Shown here piece by piece: positions 1 through 9,471 of a stretch of DNA of 64,000 nucleotides. Position 1 is the first letter of the stretch. The number at the start of each line of letters is the position of its first letter. The stretch lies in contig NZ_FODD01000020.1 in the NCBI RefSeq assembly GCF_900110255.1, positions 1 through 64,000 on the forward strand, in the 5' to 3' direction. A model generated the notes under the pieces. It saw nothing but the letters and a program-made list of their open reading frames with translations, did not search any database and was not told the origin of the DNA. The translations under genes and the position numbers were made by a program. Source of the DNA: Actinacidiphila rubida (GTDB taxonomy: Bacteria; Actinomycetota; Actinomycetes; Streptomycetales; Streptomycetaceae).

Positions 1-7
1 CCGCAGC

Positions 8-262
8 GAAATGTGCGCGGCCCCCGGGTGCGTCGATGGAGGTACCCGTATGCACATTTCCGAGGAGACGCTTCCGGAGCGCCCCCGACCCCACGAACAA
101 AGGGCACGCACACCAGGGGCGCGAGGAACTGCGCGAGCAACCACCCACCGGCCGGTGGACGGCGACGCACCGCAAGGGGCAGGACGAGCCCCGAAGGGGC
201 GCGGGGAACGGCGCGAACAGCCACGACGAGACCCGCAGACGGCAGCGCGCAGCGCGGGGCAG
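8..262. repeat. Intergenic repeat element, copy 1, with GAAATGTGC/GCACATTTC stem
   Basis: GAAATGTGC at 8-16 is the exact reverse complement of GCACATTTC at 52-60, so the left part can form a 9-bp stem around a 35-nt loop. It is followed by CGAGGAGACGCTTCCGGAGC, then by two copies of an AGGGGCGCGGGGAACTGCGCG-like core (near 115-135 and 196-218) and a tract GACGAGACCCGCAGACGGCA. The same ordered blocks recur at 22435-22770, so this is a dispersed element and not a gene. Reading frames through it are uninterrupted only because of its GC content. It occupies the 300+ bases before the first gene. Confidence 0.8.
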
Positions 263-417
263 GACGGAAGCCGAACCCCAAAAGCCCCGGTGGCACCCCG
301 TCGGCCCCCGGGTGCAACCCGGACGGTGTATCCGGACACGCTGTATGGTGGAAGCGACACCCCGGTGGACGCGCAGCACCCGGTGCCGGGGGAAAGACAC
401 GGAAAGCAGGGACTGGA

Positions 418-1365
418 ATGACGCTGACCACCACCCCCTTCGGGGTGCGCGCAACCGCCGCGGACATCCTCGACGGAGTCGACCTGAGCGGGCGGCGAAT
501 GATCGTCACGGGCGGCTCCTCCGGGCTCGGCGTCGAGACGGTGCGCGCGCTCGCGGAGGCGGGCGCGGAGGTGACCGTGGCCACGCGGAACCCCGCCGCC
601 GCCGAGCCGCTGGCCAAGGAGTTCCCGGGGATGCGGGTGGCCGCCCTCGACCTGGCCGACCTGCGGTCCGTCCGGGCCTTCTGCGACGCGTGGAGCGGGC
701 CGCTCGACGCCCTCGTGGCCAACGCCGGCGTGATGATGCTCCCCACCCGGCAGCTCACCGCGGAGGGCTGGGAGACGCAGCTCGCCACCAACTACCTCGG
801 CCACTTCGCCCTGGCCGTCGGCCTGCGCGACGCGCTCCGGCAGGCCGACGCGCCGCGCGTGACCGTCGTCAGCTCCGGCGCGCAGCTGCGCGCGGGCGTC
901 GACCTCGACGACCCGCAGTTCGAGCACCGCGCCTACGACCCCTTCGTCGCCTACGCGCAGTCCAAGACCGCCGACGTGCTGCTCGCCGTCGGCGTCAGCC
1001 GCCGCTGGGCCGAGTACGGCATCACCGCCAACGCGTGCGCGCCCGGCTGGATCCACACCAACCTCACCCGCCACCTCGACCCGGCGACGATGCGGGCGTT
1101 CGGCGCGATGGACGACGACGGCAACCTGCTCACCCCCGACTTCTACAAGACCCCGGCCCAGGGTGCGGCCACCACCGTGCTGCTGGCGGCCTCCCCGCTC
1201 CTCGACGGCGTCACCGGCCGGTACTTCGAGGACAACCAGGAGTCGGAGGTCGTCGACGGCGGCGCGGAGGTGATGGCGGGCGTCGCCAGGTGGTCGGTCG
1301 ACCCCGCGGCCGCGGACCGGCTGTGGGACCTGGCACTCCCCGTGGTGCAGGGGGACGCGTTCTGA
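418..1365 (+). CDS. Short-chain dehydrogenase/reductase (SDR), NAD(P)-dependent
   Basis: A 315-residue protein of the classical/extended SDR type, probably an oxidoreductase acting on a small alcohol or ketone in the cytoplasm. The cofactor motif TGGSSGLG is near residue 29, the NAG motif is in LVANAGVMM near 100, and YAQSK near 180 supplies the catalytic Tyr and Lys. The Asn of NYLGHFAL is also conserved; this motif is typical of the retinol dehydrogenase/WW-oxidoreductase-like branch. I start at ATG 418 because the longer reading frame runs through the intergenic repeat and reads as low-complexity Arg/Pro/Gly sequence. A TetR gene follows 58 nt downstream on the same strand and may control this gene. 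The substrate cannot be inferred. Confidence 0.9.
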   Translation: MTLTTTPFGVRATAADILDGVDLSGRRMIVTGGSSGLGVETVRALAEAGAEVTVATRNPAAAEPLAKEFPGMRVAALDLADLRSVRAFCDAWSGPLDALVANAGVMMLPTRQLTAEGWETQLATNYLGHFALAVGLRDALRQADAPRVTVVSSGAQLRAGVDLDDPQFEHRAYDPFVAYAQSKTADVLLAVGVSRRWAEYGITANACAPGWIHTNLTRHLDPATMRAFGAMDDDGNLLTPDFYKTPAQGAATTVLLAASPLLDGVTGRYFEDNQESEVVDGGAEVMAGVARWSVDPAAADRLWDLALPVVQGDAF

Positions 1366-1423
1366 TGGACTGAGGCCCGCGGACCCCGGTCCGCGCGCAC
1401 GCGAACAGACTGGAAGGTGCCCG

Positions 1424-2059
1424 ATGAGACCCGTGACCCGACGCCAGGCCGACCACCACGCCGCGCGCTCGGCCGCCACCCGGGCCCAGGTGATGGCCGC
1501 GCTGGAGCGGCTGCTCGACGCCGGCGAGAACTACTCGGAGATCAGCGTCCAGCGGATCCTGGAGGAGGCGGGGGTCTCCCGGGCCACCTTCTACGCCCAC
1601 TTCCCGGGCAAGTCCGACGTCCTGGTGCAGCTCAGCGACGACCTGCGGGAGTCGGTGCTGGCGCTGGCCCGGCAGTGGGACCCGGCGGGCGAGGGCGCGG
1701 GGGCCGAACGGTTCGCCCGGTACTTCGAGGACGTGCTCGCGATCCACCGCGCCCACCAGGGCGTGCTCACCGCGGTACGCGAGGCGGCGGCGTACGACGC
1801 CGCGGTGAGCGACTTCTACACCGCCGACCTCGAAGGCTTCGACGAGACGGTGCTGCGCACGCTGCGGTCGGAACAGGCCGCCGGCTCCACTCCCGCGGAC
1901 CTCGACGCGGTCGCGGCGAGCCGCGTCATCGTCTGGGGCGGCGCCCAGGCCATCGCCCACCACATCCGCGTCGACGACGGCCGCGGCGACGCGGCGTTCG
2001 CCCGCGAGCTCGCCCGCATCTGGTGGCACGGCGCGTACCGCCGTCCGGCGGGGGACTAG
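1424..2059 (+). CDS. TetR-family transcriptional regulator
   Basis: A 211-residue regulator. Its N-terminal helix-turn-helix reads ISVQRILEEAGVSRATFYAHF (about residues 40-60), the usual TetR recognition-helix signature ending in FYxHF. The C-terminal 140 residues are helical and would form the ligand/dimer domain. GGAAGGTG lies 6-7 nt before ATG 1424. It is co-directional with the SDR gene just upstream, which suggests a two-gene unit in which the regulator senses the substrate or product of the reductase. I saw no convincing TetR palindrome; the region before the SDR is occupied by the repeat element. Confidence 0.9.
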   Translation: MRPVTRRQADHHAARSAATRAQVMAALERLLDAGENYSEISVQRILEEAGVSRATFYAHFPGKSDVLVQLSDDLRESVLALARQWDPAGEGAGAERFARYFEDVLAIHRAHQGVLTAVREAAAYDAAVSDFYTADLEGFDETVLRTLRSEQAAGSTPADLDAVAASRVIVWGGAQAIAHHIRVDDGRGDAAFARELARIWWHGAYRRPAGD

Positions 2060-2336
2060 GCCGCGTCCGTCCCGCCCCGGGCCCGTCCCGCGGCGCCTGC
2101 CCCGCACGCGCGCCTCAGCCCGGCGGCCGGGTGCCTCCCGTTGTCAGTCGTCGGCGCGGCTCGCCGCGCGCTCACCCCCCGCCCGGCGGCCGGGAAGGGG
2201 GCCCGTGGCCGTTCCCCGGGTGTCGGGGCCCGGCCGCGAGGTGGGAGATGTGCTATCCGTCCGCGGGGCCCGGGCTCCGCCGAAGCCCGGCGAATATCCC
2301 GGGGCGTGCCCAGGCCCGCGGGGATAGGGTCGGGGG

Positions 2337-2885
2337 ATGGCAGCCGAGGTCGAGAGAGACATACCGGTCGGGTCCGCCGCGCCCGCGGGCGCGGTGCTGC
2401 GGCGCCTGGAGTACGGGCTCGCGCCCGCGGTCCTCGCGTTCGAGCGCGCCAACCGGGCCTACTTCACGCGCTTCATCTCGGACCGCGGCGACGAGTACTT
2501 CGCGCGGTTCACCGAGTTCTTCACGGCGCTGCTGGCCGAACAGGCCGACGGGGGGTGCGCGTTCTACGTGCTGGTCGCCGAAGACGGCTCCGTGCTGGGC
2601 CGGTTCAACCTCGTGGACATCGAGGACGGTACGGCCGAACTCGGGTACCGCGTCGCGGAGTCCGCGGCCGGGCGCGGTGTCGCGACGGCGGCCGTCCGCG
2701 CGTTGTGCGGGTTCGCGGCGGAACGGCACGGCGTGCGCACGCTCAAGGCCGGGACGTCGGACGCGAACGTCGCGTCCCAACGGGTCCTGGCCAAGGCCGG
2801 GTTCACCCTCGTCGGCCCGGCCGACCCCGCGCACCTCGGCGGCAAGCCCGGCCGCTGGTACGCGCGCGAGCTGACCGCGGAGTGA
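2337..2885 (+). CDS. GNAT-family N-acetyltransferase (RimJ/RimL type)
   Basis: A 182-residue acetyltransferase. The acetyl-CoA pyrophosphate-binding motif is AAGRGVATAAVRAL (motif A, about residues 109-122). It is preceded by the beta-strand AELGYRV and followed by VRTLKAGTSDANVASQRVLAKAGF, the VxxxNxxSxxVxxKxGF pattern of the RimJ/RimL (ribosomal-protein-alanine acetyltransferase-like) group. The start is ATG 2337, directly after GGGG. The acceptor is unknown. The 277 nt before it (2060-2336) contain no gene that I can support. Confidence 0.85.
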   Translation: MAAEVERDIPVGSAAPAGAVLRRLEYGLAPAVLAFERANRAYFTRFISDRGDEYFARFTEFFTALLAEQADGGCAFYVLVAEDGSVLGRFNLVDIEDGTAELGYRVAESAAGRGVATAAVRALCGFAAERHGVRTLKAGTSDANVASQRVLAKAGFTLVGPADPAHLGGKPGRWYARELTAE

Positions 2886-2942
2886 GGGCGGCGGCCGAGT
2901 GCGACGGCTGAATCCCGCCAGCACCCCGCGGATCGCCGCACC

Positions 2943-3707
2943 ATGATCGACCGCATGAACCCACTCGAAGGACACGCAGCCCTCGTCACCGGCGGCAGCC
3001 GCGGCATCGGCGCCGCCATCGCCCTGCGCCTGGCCGAGGAGGGTGCCGACGTCGCGCTGACGTACCGCACCGGCGCGGACCGGGCCGCCGAGGTCGTCGA
3101 CCGCATCAAGGGCACCACCGGCCGCCGCGCCCTCGCCCTCCAGGCCGACAACGCGGACGCCGCGGCGCTCGTCGGCGCCGTGGACGAGACCGCGGCGACG
3201 TACGGCCGGCTGGACGTCCTGGTCAACAACGCGGCGATCTTCCTGGCCGGCCCGCTGGAGGACGTCACCCTCGCCGATCTCGACGGGACCCTCGCCGTCA
3301 ACGTCCGCGCCGCGTTCGTCGCCTCCCAGGCGGCCGTGCGCCACATGGACGCGGGCGGCACCGGTGGCCGCATCATCAGCATCGGCAGCAACGTCGCCGT
3401 CCGCGCCGCGTTCCCGGGCCTCGCGCTCTACGCGATGAGCAAGACCGCGCTGATCGGCCTCACCAAGGGCCTGGCCCGCGAACTCGGCCCCCGCGGCATC
3501 ACCGTCAACCTCGTCCACCCCGGCCCCACCGACACCGACGCCAACCCCGCCGACGGCCCCTCCGCCGCCGCCATCGCCGGGTTGACGGCCCTCGGCCGCT
3601 ATGCCGCTCCCGCAGAGATCGCCGCCACGGTCGCCCACCTCGCGGCCCCCGCCACCCGCTACCTCACCGGCGCCACCCTCCCCGTCGACGGCGCCTTCAC
3701 CGCCTGA
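2943..3707 (+). CDS. Classical SDR oxidoreductase (3-oxoacyl-ACP reductase-like)
   Basis: A 254-residue classical SDR. TGGSRGIG near residue 15 binds NAD(P)H, LVNNAAI near 93 is the NNAG variant, Ser of SIGSN near 143 and YAMSK near 160 form the catalytic Ser-Tyr-Lys set, and HPGPTDTD is the usual PG motif after the active site. The C-terminus LTGATLPVDGAFTA is the typical SDR substrate-loop ending. Two ATGs fit (2943 and 2955); neither has a strong ribosome-binding site. It lies between a GNAT gene and the rox locus and need not be functionally linked to either. Confidence 0.9.
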   Translation: MIDRMNPLEGHAALVTGGSRGIGAAIALRLAEEGADVALTYRTGADRAAEVVDRIKGTTGRRALALQADNADAAALVGAVDETAATYGRLDVLVNNAAIFLAGPLEDVTLADLDGTLAVNVRAAFVASQAAVRHMDAGGTGGRIISIGSNVAVRAAFPGLALYAMSKTALIGLTKGLARELGPRGITVNLVHPGPTDTDANPADGPSAAAIAGLTALGRYAAPAEIAATVAHLAAPATRYLTGATLPVDGAFTA

Positions 3708-3763
3708 CGGCGGTGGGGTGCCGGAGGATGCTGGAGGAGAGCCCCTCCATTTTCAAGCTATAG

Positions 3764-5350
<1,587 letters not shown>

Positions 5351-5382
5351 GACCTGGCTCCCGCGCCGGGGTGCGGACCCCG

Positions 5383-6396
5383 TCAGCGGCCGGTGACGCG
5401 GCGCAGCGCCTTGTGGGTCCGGCCGCGACGCAGAAGGCGCTTGAGGTCGGGCTCGGCGGGCTGGGAGTACAGGACGAAGTCGGGATGGCGGTGGACGCCG
5501 GGGGCGGACGCGGCCGCGGCCGCCGCGTCGCGCACCGCCGTGAGGTGCGCGGGGGTCAACTCAAGCGCGCGCTCGCGCGGTTGGTGGTCCGCGCCGATCG
5601 GGTAGTCGCGGCCGGGGCGGCCGGTCATCTCGATGTGGCAGCCCAGCACATGGGTGACGGGACGCGTCGCCGCGAACGCCACCAGGCGTTCCATGGTCGC
5701 CAGATAGGCCGCGGCGTCGAACGCGAAGAGCCGGCCGGGCAGCACCGTGTCGCCGGTGAGCAGCACGCCCGTCCAAGGGTCGTGGAGGGTGACGGCCGCC
5801 TCGTGGTGGCCGGGGGAGTGCAGCACCTCCAGCACACGCCCGCCGAGGTCCAACCGTCCCGTACGGTCGGGGACTTCGGGGTCCAGCCCGAAGAACTCCT
5901 GGACCGCGGCGGCCTCCCGCGGCACCACGGTGGTGCGGGGCCGGTCCGCGAACTGCGGGTCCGCCGCCACGTGGTCGCCGTGCCCGTGCGAGTGGGCGAC
6001 CACCAGCGCGTAGTCCTCCCGCGGATGCTCCCGCAGCCACGCGTCGACCAGGCCGTCGACCGTCGCGCGCAGCGGGAACCGCTCGGGCTCCTCGGTCGCC
6101 CCGGTGTCCAGCAGCAGCGCCCGCTCGTTGCCGAACAGCAGGTAGAGGAACGGGGCTTCGTAGCTCAGTGACTTGCTCTGCCGCATGATCACGGTGTGCT
6201 CGTCGTAGTGGTGGACCTGGATCGGCGGCTCGCCGCCGTCCTTCCGGCGCCGCCGCGCCGAACCGGTGCCGTGCCGCCAGGCCACGTCCAGCGAACCGGG
6301 CCGCGGAGCCGCGCTCGTGAAGTCCACCGCGCCCGTGCTCGTGCCCGTGCTCGTGACCTCGGCCGTGTCAGCTGCCGGCCGCGTCGTGTCCGTCAT
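5383..6396 (-). CDS. Metallo-beta-lactamase-fold hydrolase
   Basis: A 337-residue MBL-fold protein. The metal-binding signature HSHGHGDH (HxHxDH) is near residue 134, a further ligand His lies in SPGHHEAA, the bridging Asp in LLTGDTV, and a late His in LGCHIEM. It therefore keeps a dinuclear zinc site and is likely a hydrolase of the glyoxalase II/lactonase-like group. The N-terminal 60 residues are Thr/Ser-rich and poorly structured. ATG 6396 lies inside the 3' end of the arsR-like gene (29-nt overlap), with GGGGGACGGCG as ribosome-binding site, so the two are co-transcribed and probably translationally coupled. The substrate is unknown. Confidence 0.85.
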   Translation of the reverse strand: MTDTTRPAADTAEVTSTGTSTGAVDFTSAAPRPGSLDVAWRHGTGSARRRRKDGGEPPIQVHHYDEHTVIMRQSKSLSYEAPFLYLLFGNERALLLDTGATEEPERFPLRATVDGLVDAWLREHPREDYALVVAHSHGHGDHVAADPQFADRPRTTVVPREAAAVQEFFGLDPEVPDRTGRLDLGGRVLEVLHSPGHHEAAVTLHDPWTGVLLTGDTVLPGRLFAFDAAAYLATMERLVAFAATRPVTHVLGCHIEMTGRPGRDYPIGADHQPRERALELTPAHLTAVRDAAAAAASAPGVHRHPDFVLYSQPAEPDLKRLLRRGRTHKALRRVTGR

Positions 6397-6967
6397 CGCC
6401 GTCCCCCATCGTCTCGTGTGCCTGAAGCGGCGTCGCCGCCATGAAGTACCGGACAAGGCGCTGCCCGGAGTGTCGTTCCGACCCGCCGCCCGCCGCGGTC
6501 CTGGCGAGGTACGGCCCCAGCAGGGCCAGCCAGGCCGCCTCGATCTGCGCCGCCTCCTCGGGGGAGACGAGCGCGAGCCCGGCGACCACGCCGGCCTTGC
6601 CCCGCCACTCGGGGCTCTCCTGGCCGCGGCGGGTGCCGTAGTCCAGCACGGCGCGCAACTCCCGCTCGACCACGAGCCGTTCGAGCTCCCGGCCGACGAC
6701 GGCCGCGCCGCTCGCGACCCGCACCGCCGGCTGCTCCGGCGGCACCCGCCACCTGCGCTCGCGCCGGTCCGCGCCGGGCTCCGCCTCCTCCACGAAGCCG
6801 TACTTCGCCAACTGCCGCAGATGGAAGGAGCAGTTGGCCTGCGGTACGTCCAGCTCCCGGCCGCACTCCGCGGCCGTGGCCGGCCCGATCGCCGCCAGCA
6901 GTTCCATGAGGTCCAGCCGCAGCGGGTGCGCCAGCGCCCTGATCGTCTTCGGGTCACTGATCTCCAT
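6368..6967 (-). CDS. ArsR-type winged-helix regulator
   Basis: A 199-residue DNA-binding protein. The winged helix occupies residues 1-75: IRALAHPLRLDLMELL, then the recognition helix DVPQANCSFHLRQLAKYGFVEE. This is the ArsR pattern with a single Cys in the recognition helix but no CVC metal motif, so metal sensing is not supported. The C-terminal 120 residues are helical and may bind a ligand or mediate dimerisation. It is the first gene of a two-gene unit with the MBL hydrolase. ATG 6967 lies within a few nt of the transcription start predicted from the promoter at 6975-7002, so the mRNA is probably leaderless. A dyad over its -10 suggests autoregulation. Confidence 0.85.
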   Translation of the reverse strand: MEISDPKTIRALAHPLRLDLMELLAAIGPATAAECGRELDVPQANCSFHLRQLAKYGFVEEAEPGADRRERRWRVPPEQPAVRVASGAAVVGRELERLVVERELRAVLDYGTRRGQESPEWRGKAGVVAGLALVSPEEAAQIEAAWLALLGPYLARTAAGGGSERHSGQRLVRYFMAATPLQAHETMGDGDDGHDAAGS

Positions 6968-6971
6968 GTGT

Positions 6972-7002
6972 CAAAGAGTACTTTGGGATCCGCAGATGTC
7001 AA
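6972..7002 (-). promoter_or_regulatory. Promoter and CAAAG-N4-CTTTG operator of the arsR-like gene
   Basis: On the minus strand TTGACA (plus 6997-7002) and TACTCT (plus 6975-6980) are 16 nt apart. CAAAGAGTACTTTG at 6972-6985 is a dyad, CAAAG-N4-CTTTG, that covers the -10, and a further AAAG half-like motif occurs just upstream of the -35. The start codon at 6967-6965 is about 7 nt after the -10. This suggests a leaderless transcript repressed by its own product. Confidence 0.6.
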
Positions 7003-7196
7003 CGCATTCTTTGGCTTTTTCTCACGCGGGTCCCCGGCAAGCTCCGGCCCCGACCCCCGCGGGCCGCCTCGCGGCGGCCGGCGACGCGCCTGCCCGGCCG
7101 GCGGGCTCAAGTGGGTGGCGCGGGGGGGCCGTGCCCCGGTCCGTGGCGGTCGGGGCTCGGGCCCCGCCGGGGCGGGGTGGGTACTCCGTCGGAGGG

Positions 7197-8453
7197 TTAC
7201 TCCTCGGCGGGGAGGGGGGCCGTCGGGTCGGGGACGTGGGGGAGGATGTCGGTGAGGTAGGACGCGACGGTCGCGTCCCAGCCGACGTCGTGCTGGGCCT
7301 GCTCCGACAGGTACCAGCGGTGTTCCAGCAGCTCGTGGTAGAGCTGCGCCGCGTCCATGCCGCGGCGCTGGTCGACCGGGACCGCCCGCACCGCCGGGCG
7401 GAACACCTGCCGCACCCATCGGTGGGCCAGCACCTCGGGCCGGGCGCCGGGCAGCCCGTCGGCGGTCAGCTTGCCGGACGGCGCGTAGTCGTCCTGGGTG
7501 GCCATCCAGCTCTCCAGGTCGTTGAGGAGGCTGCGCGCCTGGTTCTCCTCGGTGTCCATGCCGGTCAGCCGCAGCAACTGGCGCTGGTGGTGGCCGGCGT
7601 CCACGACCTTCGGCAGGAACGTCACGGTGTCGCCCTCGGGCGAGCGCTCGATCTGCATCTCGGCCACGTCGAAACCGAGGTCGTTGAGCCGCCGTATCCG
7701 GCGGTCGATGTACTGCCGCTTGCTCGCCGGGTACACCGACTCGCGGGTCAGCTCGTGCCACAGGTCGCCGTAGCGCGCGGCGATCGCCTCGCCGAACGTC
7801 ACCGGGTCGACGGAGGGGTGCAGGGAGCCGCCCGCCTCCAGGTCCATCAGCTCGCCCGCGATGTTCACCCGGGCCAGCTCGATGTCGTACTCCCGCTGCC
7901 CGCGCGAGAGTTCCGGCTGCAGCTGCCCCGTCTCGGCGTCCACCAGGTAGGCGGCGTACGCGCCCGCGTCACGCCGGAACAGCGTGTTGGACAGCGAGCA
8001 GTCACCCCAGGCGAAGCCCGCCAGGTGCAGCCGCACCAGCAGGACGGCCAGCGCGTCCAGCAGCCGGTTCACCGTCCCCGGCCGCATCGTCGTCTCGAAC
8101 ATCGCGCGGTACGGCAGCGAGCCGCCCAGGTGCCGGGTGATCAGCGCCGGTTCCAGCGGGGTGCCGTCGGGGGCCTCGCGGCCGGTCACCACCGCCATCG
8201 GGTCCACCGCGGGTATCGCGAGCCGGTCCAGGTCCCGCAGCAGCCCGTACTCGCGCTCGGCCGCCCACTGGCTGACCTCCTTGATCGCCACCACCTCGTC
8301 GCCGGCCCGGGCGAACCGGACCACGTGCCGGGAGATGCCGCGGGGGAGCGCCACCAGGGTCTCGTCCGGCCACTGTTCCAGCGGGACGTTCCAGCACAGG
8401 TCGAGGAGCGCGGACGGGTGGTCGGCGTCGGTCGCCGTGATCTGCAGGGGCAT
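7197..8453 (-). CDS. DUF4032-family protein with lipopolysaccharide-kinase-like fold
   Basis: A 418-residue conserved actinobacterial protein. Its N-terminal half resembles a protein-kinase/Kdo-kinase fold: VVAIKEVS near residue 57 could supply the nucleotide-binding Lys, WGDCSLSNTLF near 150 resembles the catalytic-loop HGDxxxxN, and LVDAETGQL near 170 resembles the DFG metal-binding motif. The second half, with YIDRRIRRLNDLGFDVAEMQI, is the DUF4032 region. The family's role is not established. The start ATG 8453 has GAGAGGAC upstream. It stands alone; the 229 nt on its 3' side up to the arsR promoter show nothing else. Confidence 0.75.
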   Translation of the reverse strand: MPLQITATDADHPSALLDLCWNVPLEQWPDETLVALPRGISRHVVRFARAGDEVVAIKEVSQWAAEREYGLLRDLDRLAIPAVDPMAVVTGREAPDGTPLEPALITRHLGGSLPYRAMFETTMRPGTVNRLLDALAVLLVRLHLAGFAWGDCSLSNTLFRRDAGAYAAYLVDAETGQLQPELSRGQREYDIELARVNIAGELMDLEAGGSLHPSVDPVTFGEAIAARYGDLWHELTRESVYPASKRQYIDRRIRRLNDLGFDVAEMQIERSPEGDTVTFLPKVVDAGHHQRQLLRLTGMDTEENQARSLLNDLESWMATQDDYAPSGKLTADGLPGARPEVLAHRWVRQVFRPAVRAVPVDQRRGMDAAQLYHELLEHRWYLSEQAQHDVGWDATVASYLTDILPHVPDPTAPLPAEE

Positions 8454-8697
8454 GGCGGGGACGTCCTCTCCTGGGCCGGCCGGGCGCTGTCGTCCCGGGC
8501 AGCCCGATGGTGCCACGCCCCGGGTGCGGTCCGGCCTGCGGGTTCACAGGGCGGACACGGCGACCCGCCCGTGCGTCAGCTGATCCGCCGCACCGCCCGG
8601 AGCGCCTCGGACGGCGGCGCCGCGGGACCCGCGGGGGCGGACCCCGTCACGAAGGCGGGGTACTCCTGGGCCAGCCGGTACCCGGACTGGAGTGCCG

Positions 8698-9465
8698 TCA
8701 GCCCAGGGTGGTGCGGATCTGGCCGGTGAGGATGGCCGCGTCGAGCAGCGCCGTGCTCGCTCCGCGGCCGGAACGCCGGTGCTGCGCGAACAGCCGCTTG
8801 GTGAGGTGGACGGCCTCGGGCGGGCAGTGCAGCAGGCGCCGCAGCCACAGGTCCGAGATCGCGCGGTCCACGTCCGCGGCCGCCTCGACCCGCTGCACGA
8901 GATCGAGCTGGCGGGCGTAAGCGGCGGTGAACTTGGTGCCGGTGAGCATCAGTTCGAGGATGCGCGACTCCCCGCCCAGCTCGATGAGCCGGGCCAGGCC
9001 GCCGCCCCACGCCGGGACGAGGCGCACGTACAGCTCGGGCATGCGGAACTCCGCCGTGTCCGCCGCGATGCGGAGGTCGCAGTTCACCGCGAGGACGAGG
9101 CCCGCGCCGATCACCCGGCCGTGCAGCCGGGCGATCGTCGGGACGGGCAGGGTCTCCAGTGCCTCGCACACCCGGCGGCCCTTGTCGAGGCTCGCCATCG
9201 TGCTGCTCCCGCTCGGGTCGTGCACGAGGCCGTCCCGGAGCTCGGAGCGGTCGGCGCCGGCGCAGAAGTCCGCGCCGGCGCCGGACAGGACAAGGGCCCG
9301 GCAGTCGGACACCGCCGCGGAACCGAGGACGTCCAGCAGCTCGTCGAGCATGGCGTCGTTCAGCGCGTTGCCCGTGTCGGGCGAGTGGAGCTCGACCCGG
9401 AGCACCTTGTCGTCCTGGTGGACGCGCAGGAGCTGGTAGGGCGAGGAGGGCGTGTTGGGGATCAT
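8698..9465 (-). CDS. Enoyl-CoA hydratase/isomerase (crotonase) family protein
   Basis: A 255-residue crotonase-fold protein. The oxyanion-hole segments are RALVLSGAGADFCAGAD (about 57-73) and GRVIGAGLVLAVNCDLRIA (about 115-133), and the TEFRMPELY-like strand follows as AEFRMPELYVRLVP. Of the two catalytic glutamates of true hydratases, the MPELY Glu is visible while the first position falls in the GRVIGAG helix without an obvious Glu, so hydratase chemistry is uncertain. It is the last gene of the conservon operon, starting 6 nt after the upstream P450 stop codon. The pairing suggests that it acts on the same acyl-CoA or terpenoid-like substrate as the P450s. This is inference. Confidence 0.85.
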   Translation of the reverse strand: MIPNTPSSPYQLLRVHQDDKVLRVELHSPDTGNALNDAMLDELLDVLGSAAVSDCRALVLSGAGADFCAGADRSELRDGLVHDPSGSSTMASLDKGRRVCEALETLPVPTIARLHGRVIGAGLVLAVNCDLRIAADTAEFRMPELYVRLVPAWGGGLARLIELGGESRILELMLTGTKFTAAYARQLDLVQRVEAAADVDRAISDLWLRRLLHCPPEAVHLTKRLFAQHRRSGRGASTALLDAAILTGQIRTTLG

Positions 9466-9471
9466 GGTCTC

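Noticed and set aside
13-417. Open reading frames that would extend the first SDR upstream or encode separate proteins
   Set aside because: They run through the repeat element; the translated sequence is low-complexity and a duplicate of the 22435-22770 island.
5383-7761. A 792-codon minus-strand frame
   Set aside because: Only its 3' part (5383-6396) is a real MBL gene; the rest overlaps the arsR-like and DUF4032 genes in other frames.
8576-8697. Protein-like tail ending ALRAVRRIS* on the minus strand just after the enoyl-CoA hydratase stop
   Set aside because: No start codon or RBS; it is the end of a long shadow frame of the P450/hydratase region.
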